This document shows, one piece after another, positions 8,921-21,100 of a stretch of DNA of 34,455 bases (position 1 is the first letter of the stretch; the number at the start of each line of letters is the position of its first letter). Made by a program: the position numbers and the translations under genes. Source of the DNA: Amphimedon queenslandica (lineage: Eukaryota; Porifera; Demospongiae; Haplosclerida; Niphatidae); the NCBI RefSeq assembly GCF_000090795.2, contig NW_003546307.1, positions 300,216 through 334,670 on the forward strand, written 5' to 3'. The notes under the pieces are model-generated. The model was not told the origin of the DNA and did not search any database. It was given only the letters and a program-made list of their open reading frames with translations.

Positions 8921-11206
8921 ATGCTTCTCCTTAGCACGATTTTTTGTTTATTTTTATCTCTCAACCTTACAACTGCTCAGCTTGATCCTGAGGGAACAGA
9001 GAGCCCAGCTCTTGTACCCTGTCCTCCTTGTGACTGCAGTAAGCCTGTTAGCTGTGAGGAGCACGACATTGACAATCCCTGCAATTGCTGTGCAAAGTGT
9101 TACAGAAGAGTTGGAGAAGTCTGTGGAGCTGATGCTGGAGAATGCACACCAGATCTGCTCTGCTTGCCTGATGACCCTTACTCTGCAAGCTATAAGGGAA
9201 AATGCTATGGTGAGTAATATATCATGTGTGAATTGCATCAATGTGCATATTCTTTTGTCATTTAGAGATTACACCTTGCTTGACTTTCGGTTGCTCTGTA
9301 AAAGGAGACAAGTGTGAATGTTATTATAATAATGTCTGTCCACTTCAGAGACTCCCTTTTTACACAAGGGAAGAGTGCGAGGATACATTAAAAAGTGAGA
9401 ACAACTCCTCAGAACGTTGCATTAATTTTATTGTTATTTGTTTGTAATGCAGTTAAAAAGTGTAAAGAGGTAAGATGTCCGGTCCAAGAAGACTGTGGTG
9501 AAGGAATGTATTTTGAAGAAGGTCCATCATTCTTTGATCATTGTTGTCCAGTTAATGGTCATTGCGTGTGCAATGTCTCAATGTGCAGTGGACCACCAGA
9601 ATCTTGTCCTGTTGGTACCAAGCTAGCTGTGACAAGATCAGCTGATCAGGGAGCAGGAGTTTGCTGCAATGAATATGAATGTCAATTAAGTGAGTCCCTC
9701 TTTTTAAGTATAAAGATATTATGTTAATTGTCTTTTCTCAGTCACCTGCAGTCATAATGGTGTAAAGTATAACTTTGGTGATGAGTGGAGAGATGACTCC
9801 TGCACTACATGCACTTGCACTGAAACTGGTGCAGAGTGTGCATCAGTGAACTGCTCTGAGCCCACTGATTGCTCCATCACTTACATACCCGAGGGAGAAT
9901 GCTGCCCCGTTTGTTTTGAGTCAAATGAAACTGCTAACCCACCAGCCAATGCACCATTAGGCTGCATTACCCTGGAAGGAGAGAGTCACATTAATGGGGA
10001 GACATGGGAGATTAATCCGTGTGTATCCTGCAGGTGTAATAATAATGAAATAAAGTGTCATGAGAAAGTCTGTGATGCTGTTCCTTGTAACATTGAGGAA
10101 GGACAAGAGTATGTATTTCCTGTGGGAGCCTGCTGTCCGATATGCAAAGGTTAGAATCCTTAATCTATTGTCCTATTGCATTGTTTTGTCTTTGCTTCTC
10201 ATTTTATCAAGTTTATTCAATGCTTTGTTCATCATTCATTCTTTTCTTTTAGACAAAACACCTCCCACTGGCTCACCTACTGTCGTCCTTATGCCTACTT
10301 CTTTAATGACTTCTTCAATGATTTCTACAATGACTTCTTCCAGTACTATTACAGTTACTGAAACTCCTTCCCCTAGCAATGATGAAGATACTCCTATGGA
10401 TAATATACCTAACATTGGGAACAATGGCCCTAGCAATGAGCCTACCACGCCTAGCAACACCGAGGAAGCAACCCCGACCACCAAACCAGGACCCACCCAA
10501 ACAAGGAATCTCGTCCTTCTTCTCAACATACCTTATATGGAAGTGAGTAAAATGTGGGATCAGTTCTCTTCAGAGCTAGCCCTCAAACTCAAAGAGAGAA
10601 AGATAGAACTGCAAGATATTAGTGCTCTACCTGATGTCTCATCAACAGTGTAAGCATACAATCACTTTAATGTATAGATCTACATGGAAAGTTTAGTACA
10701 TACTGTACTCTTCATTGCATCTACTAGAGTTTCTATCTCCTCTTGTATATGCATACTAACTGAGTTGCTTTAACTATATGTATAATGTTATTTTTGTTCT
10801 ATAGGAATGCTACACTATTTACTCTTAAACTGAAGGAAAATGCCACAGAGGCCATTAATTTGGAAACATCAGAGTCTGACATTGCAGTCATTGTGAACCA
10901 AATGGCAGTTGATTATAACATGATGCCAGGAAATATGAATAACAACAATAATAATAATGGTGAGTATTATTGTTTTTTTTTATCTTATTTTTTATCATTT
11001 TTTATATTCATGCAGTTCAACCAGTATCAGATGAAAGCTATGACACTCATTTAACTGCTACTATTATAGTAATGACTCTACTAGCTGCTGTGACACTTGT
11101 CAGTTTCATTGGTGTGGTCATTATACTAGTCATCATTAACAGACGACTCAAAACAGCAAAGACAATTAGAGGAACACCAACTAAATCAACCAATAAAGGA
11201 CCTTAA
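8921..11206 (+). CDS. CRIM1-like transmembrane IGFBP/VWC-domain protein
   Basis: A secreted-type single-pass membrane protein with the order found in CRIM1, which binds BMPs and other cystine-knot factors. Seven exons (8921-9209, 9266-9394, 9453-9689, 9742-10149, 10253-10649, 10805-10959, 11016-11206) encode 601 residues. The signal peptide is MLLLSTIFCLFLSLNLTTAQ. An IGFBP-like cysteine domain follows (CPPCDCSKPVSC, then PCNCCAKCYRRVGEVCG). Next come cysteine modules like those after the IGFBP domain of CRIM1 (KKCKEVRCPV, FDHCCPVNGHCVC). Two VWC domains follow, each ending ECCPVC or ACCPIC. A Thr/Ser/Pro-rich stalk, a folded-looking region of unknown type, a poly-Asn run, one TM segment (TIIVMTLLAAVTLVSFIGVV) and a short basic tail complete it. 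Human CRIM1 has six VWC domains plus antistasin repeats, so this is a reduced relative. Ligand binding is inferred. Confidence 0.85.
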
Positions 11207-11389
11207 AATTATTATTGTGATTATTTGATATCAATTTTAAAACAATAATGTAATGTATCATAGTAGTAACAGTAATGTAACAAATTAAATTAAAATATAT
11301 ACCATTAATTTTTGAGAATCTGATAAAACACTGGTGGGTGGGGTAGATCTTTTAATAGGGTACTAAGGGTAGATTAAATTAGAAAAAAC

Positions 11390-12514
11390 ATGGAGGTGGA
11401 AGAGGGAAATGGAACTAGGGATGCAATTTACTGTGGTCAATCAATCAAAGACATTTTGAGACCACTGCTGGTAGTATATTCTACAAGTGGATCTGTTTGT
11501 TTTATCTTTTGTCTTGTTGCTATTGCTGCTATGGTAATTTTTAGGTTGTTCAAGCTACTGACGCACAGGCTTATATTATATACTCTTGTTTCAATTTTGT
11601 CATATTCTTTGACATCAATTTTCCAATTTTCTGGCTTGTGGTGGGACTTTTGGGAAGATGATGAGTACACTGATGTATGCATTTTCATTGGTTTTGCTCA
11701 AGAATATGCTGATTGGGTGATGCTGCTATCAACGCTGATGATGACACTTCACTTGACTGTGATGGTTATGCTACCTTCATATTATGAAAAGGTAGCTAAA
11801 CTGGAGCCATTCTACCTCATTTTTCCATGGATTTTCCCCATCTTTGTGGCATGGGTGCCATTTTTTCACAATAACTATGGTATTGGGGGTTCGTGGTGCT
11901 GGATAAAGCTGCATAGAAACTGTTCGTTCAATGAGGAAGGAGTAATTATGATGTATGCAGTTTGGTATGGTGAGCTCATTGTTGGATTAATCCTTAATAA
12001 CATTGCTCTCATTATTATTGGGTTGACACTCTGTAAACGTGCTTATAAAAATACAACGTCCCTCGATTACAGGAAAGCTCTCAAGCAGACACTACCTTTG
12101 CTTGCTTATCCAATCACATATCAATTCCTCAGCAGTTTTGCTATAGCTAATCGAATATATATTGCATTTACTGGAGGAAAGTATAATAAGTGGTTGTTTT
12201 ATGCCCATGCTGCTACAGCTCCATGTTGGGGAATTTTCGCCCCAATCTTCACATTTATCTATTTATTATTCCTTTTAAAAGTTATTAAAGAAAACATCAA
12301 GCAGTGGTGCTGCTGCTTCAAGACTAAGAAAAAACAGAGACAGCTCATCATTAACAAAAGAAACTATAATGAAGATGAAAGTGCAAGAGAGCGACTGATA
12401 GATCCCCACGATCATTTGACTCAATATGGAGTGACAGTAGTAACATGTCCAACAACAACTGCTGAATTCAAGAGGGAGAGTGAAATAGATGAAGAATATG
12501 AAATTATTGACTAA
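11390..12514 (+). CDS. Seven-transmembrane receptor, cAMP-receptor-like/secretin-like type (copy 1)
   Basis: An intronless 374-residue 7TM protein. Hydrophobic segments lie near residues 27-51, 60-83, 97-128, 140-160, 187-215, 235-258 and 268-297. C97 at the top of TM3 and the cysteine of GSWCWI (about 167-172) in the second outer loop are the likely disulfide pair. The WCWI motif there is typical of cAMP-receptor-like and secretin/adhesion-type GPCRs. There is no large ectodomain and no GAIN/GPS cleavage site. N-terminal NGT is a possible glycosylation site. The tail has WCCCF (about 306-310, possible palmitoylation), then a charged region. A paralog follows 356 bp downstream in the same direction. 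The ligand is unknown and the exact GPCR class is not settled. Confidence 0.8.
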   Translation: MEVEEGNGTRDAIYCGQSIKDILRPLLVVYSTSGSVCFIFCLVAIAAMVIFRLFKLLTHRLILYTLVSILSYSLTSIFQFSGLWWDFWEDDEYTDVCIFIGFAQEYADWVMLLSTLMMTLHLTVMVMLPSYYEKVAKLEPFYLIFPWIFPIFVAWVPFFHNNYGIGGSWCWIKLHRNCSFNEEGVIMMYAVWYGELIVGLILNNIALIIIGLTLCKRAYKNTTSLDYRKALKQTLPLLAYPITYQFLSSFAIANRIYIAFTGGKYNKWLFYAHAATAPCWGIFAPIFTFIYLLFLLKVIKENIKQWCCCFKTKKKQRQLIINKRNYNEDESARERLIDPHDHLTQYGVTVVTCPTTTAEFKRESEIDEEYEIID

Positions 12515-12870
12515 CAATAGTTCATAATGTATTTTAAGCAACTTTAAGATGTAGAATGAGTTTTAAATTATTTTGGTTTAAAATGTGAGCTCAAAAATGA
12601 AAAGTTTCATAACTCTTGCATGTGTTATAATAGGCTACACATCACCTTTATGGTCTCAAATTATTGCTACCTTGTTTAGTGTCTTTTTTGTACACATTAA
12701 ATGATCAATTCTGCATCGTTTCACATGTTATAATCACCATTTGGAAAACTATAAGAGATATCTTAATGCACAATCTTTGTCTGAATACAACTTCGAAAAC
12801 AACTTGCTCTTTTAGTAAATCACAATTCAAAACAGTTTATTTCAGTGTAACAGAGCGCTACAGTAGGAAG
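12515..12870. other. Intergenic between the two 7TM receptor genes
   Basis: AT-rich spacer. From 12664 it is open in frame with the downstream receptor, but the translation has no counterpart in the first receptor and I treat it as untranslated. No promoter motif is obvious. Confidence 0.4.
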
Positions 12871-14007
12871 ATGCAGAAAGGAGACGAAGGTGAGTGGAGT
12901 TGCCATGCAATGAAGAATCAGTCAAGATCACTGCTAATGGTGTATTGCACTAGTGGATCCATCTGTTCAATCCTTTGTGCCATAGCTATCATTGCTATGA
13001 TAGTCTTCAGAGCCTTCAAAACACTAACAAACAGACTCATCCTCAATAATCTTATTGCCATATTTTTCTTGTCTTTGGTATTGGCTTCTCAGTTCCTGGA
13101 CCTATGGGCAAGTCTTTGGGAGCGTGGGCGTAAGACCATATGTGATGTAGAAGGAGGCATTGGTGAGTATTTTGCTTGGGCAATGCTGATATCAACTGTT
13201 ATGATAACAGTCCATTTGACCGGGATGGTCATTTTTCCCTCGCTACATGAGAAAATTGTTAAATTGGAAGTATTTTATATTCTGTGTCCTTGGATATTCC
13301 CTTCTCTTGTGTCTTGGATACCATTCGTCCTTAATAATTATGGGTTTGCTGGTTCGTGGTGCTGGATACGAATATACAGTGAGAACTGTTCACTTAACGA
13401 GAATGGAATAATAGAGATTTATGCAGTTTGGTTTGGTGAGCTAACCATTGGATTAATCCTTAATAACATTGCTCTCATTATTATTGGGTTGACACTCTGT
13501 AAACGTGCTTATAGAAATACAACATCCCTCGATTACAGGAAAGCTCTCAAGCAGACACTACCTTTGCTTGCTTATCCTATCACATATCAATTCCTCAGCA
13601 GTTTTGCTTTAGCAAACTGGATATACTTTATAGTTCACAATGGAAACTTCAACACATTCATGTTTTATGCTCATGCAGCTACATCTCCAAGTAGAGGGAT
13701 CTTTGCTCCCATAGTTACTTTTATTTATCTTATACTGCTTCGGAAAAAAATTAAAGGAAACGTTGGAAAATGGTGTTGCTGCGTAAAATGTAAAAGAAAT
13801 CAGAAACATAATCCTGTTGAATTCAGTCGCGCATTGACCAACCCATTGATAGTTTCCAGTGATAGCTTCACTCAATATGGAATCACCACGTCCTCGCCAA
13901 CCACATTTCATGTTAGGAGGGACAGTGAAGTAGATGAAGACAGGATTACACGGGATGGAAAAATGAGAAAATTAAATGCATTCTTCATGAACTTCACAAA
14001 AAATTAG
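12871..14007 (+). CDS. Seven-transmembrane receptor, cAMP-receptor-like/secretin-like type (copy 2)
   Basis: An intronless paralog of the preceding receptor, 378 residues from the ATG at 12871. The frame is open upstream to 12664. I choose 12871 because it aligns with the first receptor's short N-terminus before the shared SLLMVYCTSGS / PLLVVYSTSGS of TM1. The two proteins share the GSWCWI outer-loop motif, the TM5-TM6 block GLILNNIALIIIGLTLCKRA and RKALKQTLPLLAYPITYQFL, a cysteine cluster after TM7 (KWCCCVKC) and a tail ending near SEVDED. Similarity is moderate over most of the gene but almost exact at DNA level across TM5-TM6. Tandem duplication is evident; function and ligand are unknown. 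Confidence 0.8.
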   Translation: MQKGDEGEWSCHAMKNQSRSLLMVYCTSGSICSILCAIAIIAMIVFRAFKTLTNRLILNNLIAIFFLSLVLASQFLDLWASLWERGRKTICDVEGGIGEYFAWAMLISTVMITVHLTGMVIFPSLHEKIVKLEVFYILCPWIFPSLVSWIPFVLNNYGFAGSWCWIRIYSENCSLNENGIIEIYAVWFGELTIGLILNNIALIIIGLTLCKRAYRNTTSLDYRKALKQTLPLLAYPITYQFLSSFALANWIYFIVHNGNFNTFMFYAHAATSPSRGIFAPIVTFIYLILLRKKIKGNVGKWCCCVKCKRNQKHNPVEFSRALTNPLIVSSDSFTQYGITTSSPTTFHVRRDSEVDEDRITRDGKMRKLNAFFMNFTKN

Positions 14008-14355
14008 TTTGTATTTAGATCGTGTGGTAACAAGGCTGTCATAATTATTGTATGTAGAATTCAGTCATGTCTTAAATCATAAATTTTTTATCTTTTAAAA
14101 ATAATAATACAACAAACAAATCACTCATAAGCATTAGCTGCAGTGCTGTGTGTCTGTTTTCAATGGATTGCTATAAAGAGGAAAGTAATATCAATGATTC
14201 TCTCAGTCTATATAGTAGATAGAGGAGCATATAATAATGTAAAGGTCTCATTACAGAGGAAGAGTTTATAAAGGAAGCAAACTGAAGGGAAGTGAGTAGA
14301 GCATCTGTGTATTAAATGTGTGCAGAATGATGAGTGAATGAGGTGGTGAGTGGTG
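14008..14355. other. Convergent 3' region, 7TM copy 2 and XPO1
   Basis: The 3' flanks of two convergent genes. AT-rich, no reading frame and no recognisable element. Confidence 0.4.
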
Positions 14356-16980
14356 TCATTCCTGCATCTCATCTGGTCTGTCGTGTGGGTTAATCATTCC
14401 GGGTACGTCCAGCAGTAATTGACGTTTCTTAGTCTGCTCCTCCAGAAGTTGTCTCTCTCTTTCTTCAAGATAAAGGTCAGAGGCATCTTCACCAGTGTAC
14501 TCCTAAAGACAGTACAATCAATAACTTACACACTATCAATTCCCTAAAACCAATAACTCAATGCGCTATCAAATCCCTTATGTCATGAAGTGACTAAGTT
14601 TCTAAGTAACTTGATGCTATTACCTTAATTTGTACAAGAAAATCTCTGAGATGTTCTTTGAAGCTGGGTATGTTTTTATTCAAATAAAATAATCCTTCAA
14701 TAAATACCTTGATCTGGGCACTGAAGTAGAAAAAGACAAGAGATTAAGTAAGTACATTTGAAGAGGTAATTTGATTTAGGTATCACTGATTTTACTTACT
14801 CTGAGAGATGTCCAAATGCTTGCTTAATGAGTGTAGCAACATATTCTTGAAGGAAGAAGGCATTGGTAACAGCCTTTATAGCATCAGGATCAAATAGCAG
14901 TACTGGGATCTTATCTTCTTCAACCAATTGAAACATGTAAGCGAGAATAGTAGCATGCATTGTTAGACCTATACAGAAAAGTTAAAGTAATAGTACCAAG
15001 AGTAAATATTATTTAATCTTGATAATTATTTAATCTTGATAATACTAACATCATTCAAAAAGGGTCTTTGTAATACTTACATGTACAATAGTACACGTAT
15101 CATTTTGCTCACTTGCTGTGTGTGAGGTATCAGTAACTACTGCTAGAACGTGTTGCATCAAGTCCAAGAAATAAGTCTTGAAGAAAACTGGAGCTTGTTC
15201 TGAGGTGGAGAACTTTTGAAGGAGAGAATAGAGTATGTTGAGACCAATCTCTGCCACATTTCTCATTGTGTGCTTTAATGCCCAAATGACAGAATCAACG
15301 TATAGCTTGAACATAGGTGAGGGTATCTGTAAAAGAGCTGGAGAGAAAACAATCTTTAAGTGGCTGTAACTCAAAAATTTGAGATCGGAATTAGCTCAAA
15401 CTTTTTATGTAGCATAAGTACATCAATATGTATCAGAAAATGTAATAAAAATGGGGGGTGATTTCGGAGCCATTTTTTTGGAAAAACCATGGGCTATAGC
15501 CTTGGGTACTTTTCAGAAATTTGGAGTTTTTAAAACATGGCCATAACTCGAAAAATTTAAGTCGGAATTGGCTCAAACTTTCTACACAGCATAAGGACAT
15601 CAATATGTATCAGAAAATGTAATAAAAATTGGGGGTGATTTTGGAGCCATTTTTTTGGAAAAACCATGGGCTATAGCCTTGGGTACTTTTCAGAAATTTG
15701 GAGTTTTTAAAAAATGGCCATAACTTGAAAAATTTAAGTCGGAATTGACTTAAACTTTCTACGTAGCATAAGTGCATCAATATGTATCAGAAAATGTAAT
15801 AAAAATTGGGAGTGATTTCGGAGCCATTTTTTGGAAAAAACCATGGGCTATAGTACCGTGAAATTGTCCTATTGGGGTGATTTCAAAAAGCATGAGGTAC
15901 ATGTACATGACCAATGGGAGAAGGATTTATACAATGTACAATGTAGATAAAACTTACATGGAAAGCAATGCTGTGTAAAGCACTGCAGCATGCAGAAGAA
16001 GTGTAGCCTGTGTTCAGGGAACTCCTCCATATCTTTATTCAGCATTTCCAGTGTGCATTCAAACAATGCCTCCATAATAGTGGGGACATCAGTAATAGCT
16101 TGTTCCTAATACGCATGGCAAAATAAAGTTTAAAAATACAAGTGTCTTTAATTATTATAATTTATATTTACTTGCAGTTTCTCGACTATACAAGTAACTG
16201 TACTCAGTACTTCTGGCTCACGAGCTTGCGGGACATTTTTATTATAGTCAATTAAAATGGCGTCCAGTAACGGAGGAAGAAAGTGTTCTCTGACCTAAAG
16301 AAAAGTCAGGTGTCTTGCTCAATCTTTTTGTCATCTCTCTCTCTATTTTCTTTCCCTTACCATGATGGTATCGTGACATTTTGAGACCCAGCAGGAAAGG
16401 AATTTGAGTGTTTCTTTTTTAATTGTTCTCATGCCAGCAATCAACGGTTGCTTTGTTACATGCTCACCTAAAAAAATTCAAAATTTTCACGAATACACCT
16501 CATTAATTATTCATTATAATTAGACCACACCTCCTGTCATGACTGCATTGGATATGTTCTCACTGAGACACTTGTACACATTAAGGAGATCAAGATATAT
16601 TCTTGCCAACTAAAAACAAAGATAAAATGTAAATAAAATTGATATTATAATGCACACACAATATCAGAATACAAATACATGTACATGTAATCACGCTTAG
16701 TACATATACCTGAATGACAAACGGATGTCCCACAGCAGAACATGCTCTAACATTAATTTTAAGTACATGACCCAACTGCTTTATACAATCAGGATTCTGT
16801 AAGACTGTGAGATCCTAGAGAAAAAGATGACAAGTATTATATGATAATAATAAATGTAAGAAATGGTCATGTACAGAAGTTGCTCTTTGTATGATACTGT
16901 CCCACAGTTCATTAGGCAGTGCCATATACTTCTCTATCAGTCTCTCTCTAGCAACATCATCCTAATAAATACATAAAATA

Positions 16981-17011
<31 letters not shown>

Positions 17012-18139
17012 GGTTTTGTTTGTACATGCATGTTCATTATTTTTACTTATAATAATAATAATAATAATAATGGTAAAATAAATAAATAAATAATAATAAT
17101 AAACTAACAATGATTATATACACCACTTACTGTTTGTGCTGATATCATGTATCCAACAGCTTCATAAAAGGTGTGGACCTGATGTGGCTCAAGGTCACAT
17201 ATTATTGCTCTTATGTTGTTCAGTATCTCTTCAATGAATGGCATCACTTCTTGAGGTTGGAGCTAAAAAAAGAAATAATTATCAGAATATGTAGCTGTAG
17301 ATTTTTAACATGCAAGTCTAAAAATATATTATATTGTACCTGCACAAAGCTAAAAAAAGAAATAATTATCAGAATATGTAGCTGTAGATTTTTAACATGC
17401 AAGTCTAAAAATATATTATATTGTACCTGCACAAAGCTAAAAAAAGAAATAATTATCAGAATATGAAATATGTAGCTGTAGATTTTTAACATGCAAGTCT
17501 AAAAATATATTATATTGTACCTGCACAAAGTGTCTTCTGCATTTCTGAGCTATTTTGATGAAAGTATCACAAGCCATGTCTTGCACTCCTTCGTGTGTCT
17601 CTACATTACGTGGTTATTAATAACCATGCCCTCTTTAATAACTAACCATGCATAAATTCAAACAGCTTGTTGACAACGGTTTTAAGGAATTTCCAATGGG
17701 CTCTACACACATAAACAATTAAAAATGAAATATAAGATACATCAAATGCATACATATGCAATTAGTTAAAGATTGATTGACCATAAAATTAATAAATCGC
17801 ATGATAAAGAAAACAAACAATTGCAATAAGCCAAATATGTAATATGAAACACATACTACACACAGTACACAGCAACAGTATCACACAAGAATACACTGAA
17901 TTAACATATGTACATGGACATACAAGAACACAAATACAATTAAATATGTACATTAACATATGCAGTTTGGCATAAACCAATCAACTATACTGTAGGCTAT
18001 ACCTTAAGAAGCGAGGATACTGTCCTACTATGTACATTATGTTAGAAGCAACAATGGCCTTGTTGTCCTTTCCCTTCTTTTGTTCACACATGCTGAGGAG
18101 CTCCTGTGTGAGGAAGAGAGAGAGAGAGAAAAGGGAGTC

Positions 18140-18171
<32 letters not shown>

Positions 18172-21100
18172 GTAATATTAATAAGGATATATAAAGGGCT
18201 TCACCTTGATGACAGTCACCAAGAATCTCTTCTCATCTTCTTCATGCATCGCGCCACTAATGGATCCAATGGCCCAGCATAACTAAAACAAAAAATACAT
18301 GTACATCTAGTGCCTTCATTGCCCACAACTCCTTCTCAATCTTTATACATGTACATGTACTTACTGTGTTTAGATTCTTCCATGACCATTCTGAGCCATT
18401 GGCCTGTCTGTATAGCTTATCAGTCATGAGCTGCTCTGTATCAGAGTAATCCAAATGAGTTAGATAAACTGAGAAAGAGAGAGGGGGGGAAGAGGTAAGG
18501 AATGAAGAAAAAGAGAGAGATGTAAGACCTTCCATGAATTATAATAGTACAAAAGGATTAATACTAATTGTTACATGTAGAGTACAATTCATGAACATCA
18601 CATGATGCATGTACATGTACTCTCTTTTAAAGGAAACATTACTCACATCAAACAAGAGTGCTTTCTATAGCACCACCCAATGTACATGTAGCACATTATA
18701 ATACATGCAAATATTATACTAAACATAAATGTACTGCATTCATTATAAATGTACTGCATTCATTATAAATGTACATGTAGCAATTAAGTATAGGTTCTAT
18801 GGTACATGCATATAACATTTACCTAGTGTTTCCCTCATTGTCTTGTACATGTTGATCGCGTCAGTGTCTTTCATTGTCTCCCGTACAACCTCCCCCTGGT
18901 CATTCTCAACCACTATCACTTCTTCTGGTTTAGCCATGCGACTTATCATCACAAGCCGGACCTAATAAAAGGGGTGTGGTCAGACAGAACCACGCCCACC
19001 AGAGATGCTACCTTGGAGAGGACCGGATGAAAGACTTGTCGCCTGTGATGAGGAGGAGACGAGGTTGATATAAGAAGGGGAGAGTGAGAGGCAGAGAAAG
19101 GATTCTCACGGTAAAGCCCGGCGGCAAAATGATTCCAATATTCGAGACAAATCTTAAATATCTCCTTTTCCTCGACAACAGAAATGAGAACCAGGTAATG
19201 TAGAGCCTTATATGGTATTAAAAAAAGAGAATGTACAAATGTACATATGTGCAATAATATATGTCATACCTCAAGGAGTGTATTTTGCATTTCAGCCTAA
19301 AGTGTGTAAAAATAAATAAAATAAAAAATATATGACACACGTTTTTCTGCATGTTGTATACATAGTACATACATGTACATATTTTATTGCAGTTAAAATA
19401 ACCTTCTCAACTAACAGTAAAACTCCTGCTAGTTACTAATAAAAAAATTAAGGCACAATCTATTTCAGCATGACACAATTACTCTGCTAACCCATTTACA
19501 GTAAATAAATAAATGTACAGTACATGTACATGCAGATTATATAACCTTTGATTCTATTAGTTGCTGGTGCTCCTTGAGAAATGTGCATATGAATAAAGCC
19601 AGGTTCTGTATAAAGAACTGCTCAGAGTCTAATCCTTTCTTATATGCCTCTCTGATGTTAGTGGAGAGGGGGAGCATCTGAAAGAAAGAAAATATATTAT
19701 AATTATTATAATAATGCAACTACATGTACATGAATTATTACTCAATGTGTATATACATATGTACGTATATGTACATGTGTGTGTATAGAACTGACTTGTT
19801 TGAGTTGAGTCATAACAAGAGAGAACATAACGATATATTGTTCACTGTACTGCTCTTCAGCCTGTATACCAGCTGGAGTGAGAAATATATATAAAAAAAG
19901 AAAATAAAAACAATATTTTAATGATACAACTGTACAGTAAATGTACCTATCTCTGTTAGACATTTCAGTGTTACATTCCTGAAAGCTGGCACATTGAGAA
20001 ACTGCCAACAAAATAAACTAAATAGATAATATGTCACATGACTATACCTTGTATATGAGTGTTGATATCAGTTTGGTCTCAAATACGTAGCCTAATGGGA
20101 TCCATGTCAAGAACTTTAAGAGCGTCTCCAACGTTTCGCTGATAAGAGAAGGACTCTGAGAATTATCCTATGAAAACAATAAGACAAAGATCGAGGAATG
20201 ATGTTGTTAGCAGCATGCAAGTATGACATATTATACCATAACGAAAGAGCATAGCTGGAATATCTGTGAAAACTCTCCACACATGCTGTCTTTGAGATGC
20301 TTCGCTTTAACTTGCGTCATCTGACCACTACTGAAATCAAACACTTCCTCACTATAAACAAATGAAAATGAACACAAGTCATATACCCCGACCAGTATAC
20401 ATCAGCCACAATATGAAACAGAAAGATAAACAAGTAACATACATTGTACACGCAATAAAAATAACCATACACATACCAATATCAGTTATCTGTCAATATT
20501 AATTCATATAAATCAAGGAGCTGCATGTACATGCAAAATACAATACAGTACATGTATCTTTATTAAATGAACAAAAAATACTGTATGCTCCAAGTCCCTG
20601 TGCTATAGTACAGGGTCATTGGCCAAATTTCGCCAAAAATGAAAAGGAGAGAATTTTCAATTTTAGTAATATTTTCTGATAAACATACATGTACATGTTC
20701 TTATGCTGTGTAGAAATTAATTAAGTTTGAGCTGATTCCAATCAAAATTAAATTTTTAATAATTTTTTAAGTTGCTCCAAAATTGGGCCAAAGTATATAG
20801 GGCTATACAGGGACTTGCGGGTGAAATTTTGCCAAAAATAAAAAGAGAAGATTCTTAATTTTTCTTTGTAGTATATGTACTAATAAAAAATTATAAAAAA
20901 AGGTTTTAAAGCATCAGAACTACATGTAAATGTCAAGTATAGTACATGGATTTAAGTGTGAAGATGTACATGTACTTCCTTGCCAAAACTACAATAAAAA
21001 AATTACCCATTACAATACATGCACACTAAACACTGTGTACCTGAGGAGTTTTAAGATGGACATGTTGTTCTGACAGAGAGACTTGTTAGTTTTACTAGAG

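Noticed and set aside
12664..12870. In-frame N-terminal extension of the second 7TM receptor
   Set aside because: It has no counterpart in the paralog, whose start aligns with the ATG at 12871.
15051..15374. Minus-strand 107-codon frame taken as a complete gene
   Set aside because: It is XPO1 exon 26 (15113-15337) read through into both introns.
17173..17492. Repetitive reading frames on both strands around XPO1 exons 18-19
   Set aside because: They are produced by the triplicated intron; the real coding frame is that of XPO1 with introns removed.
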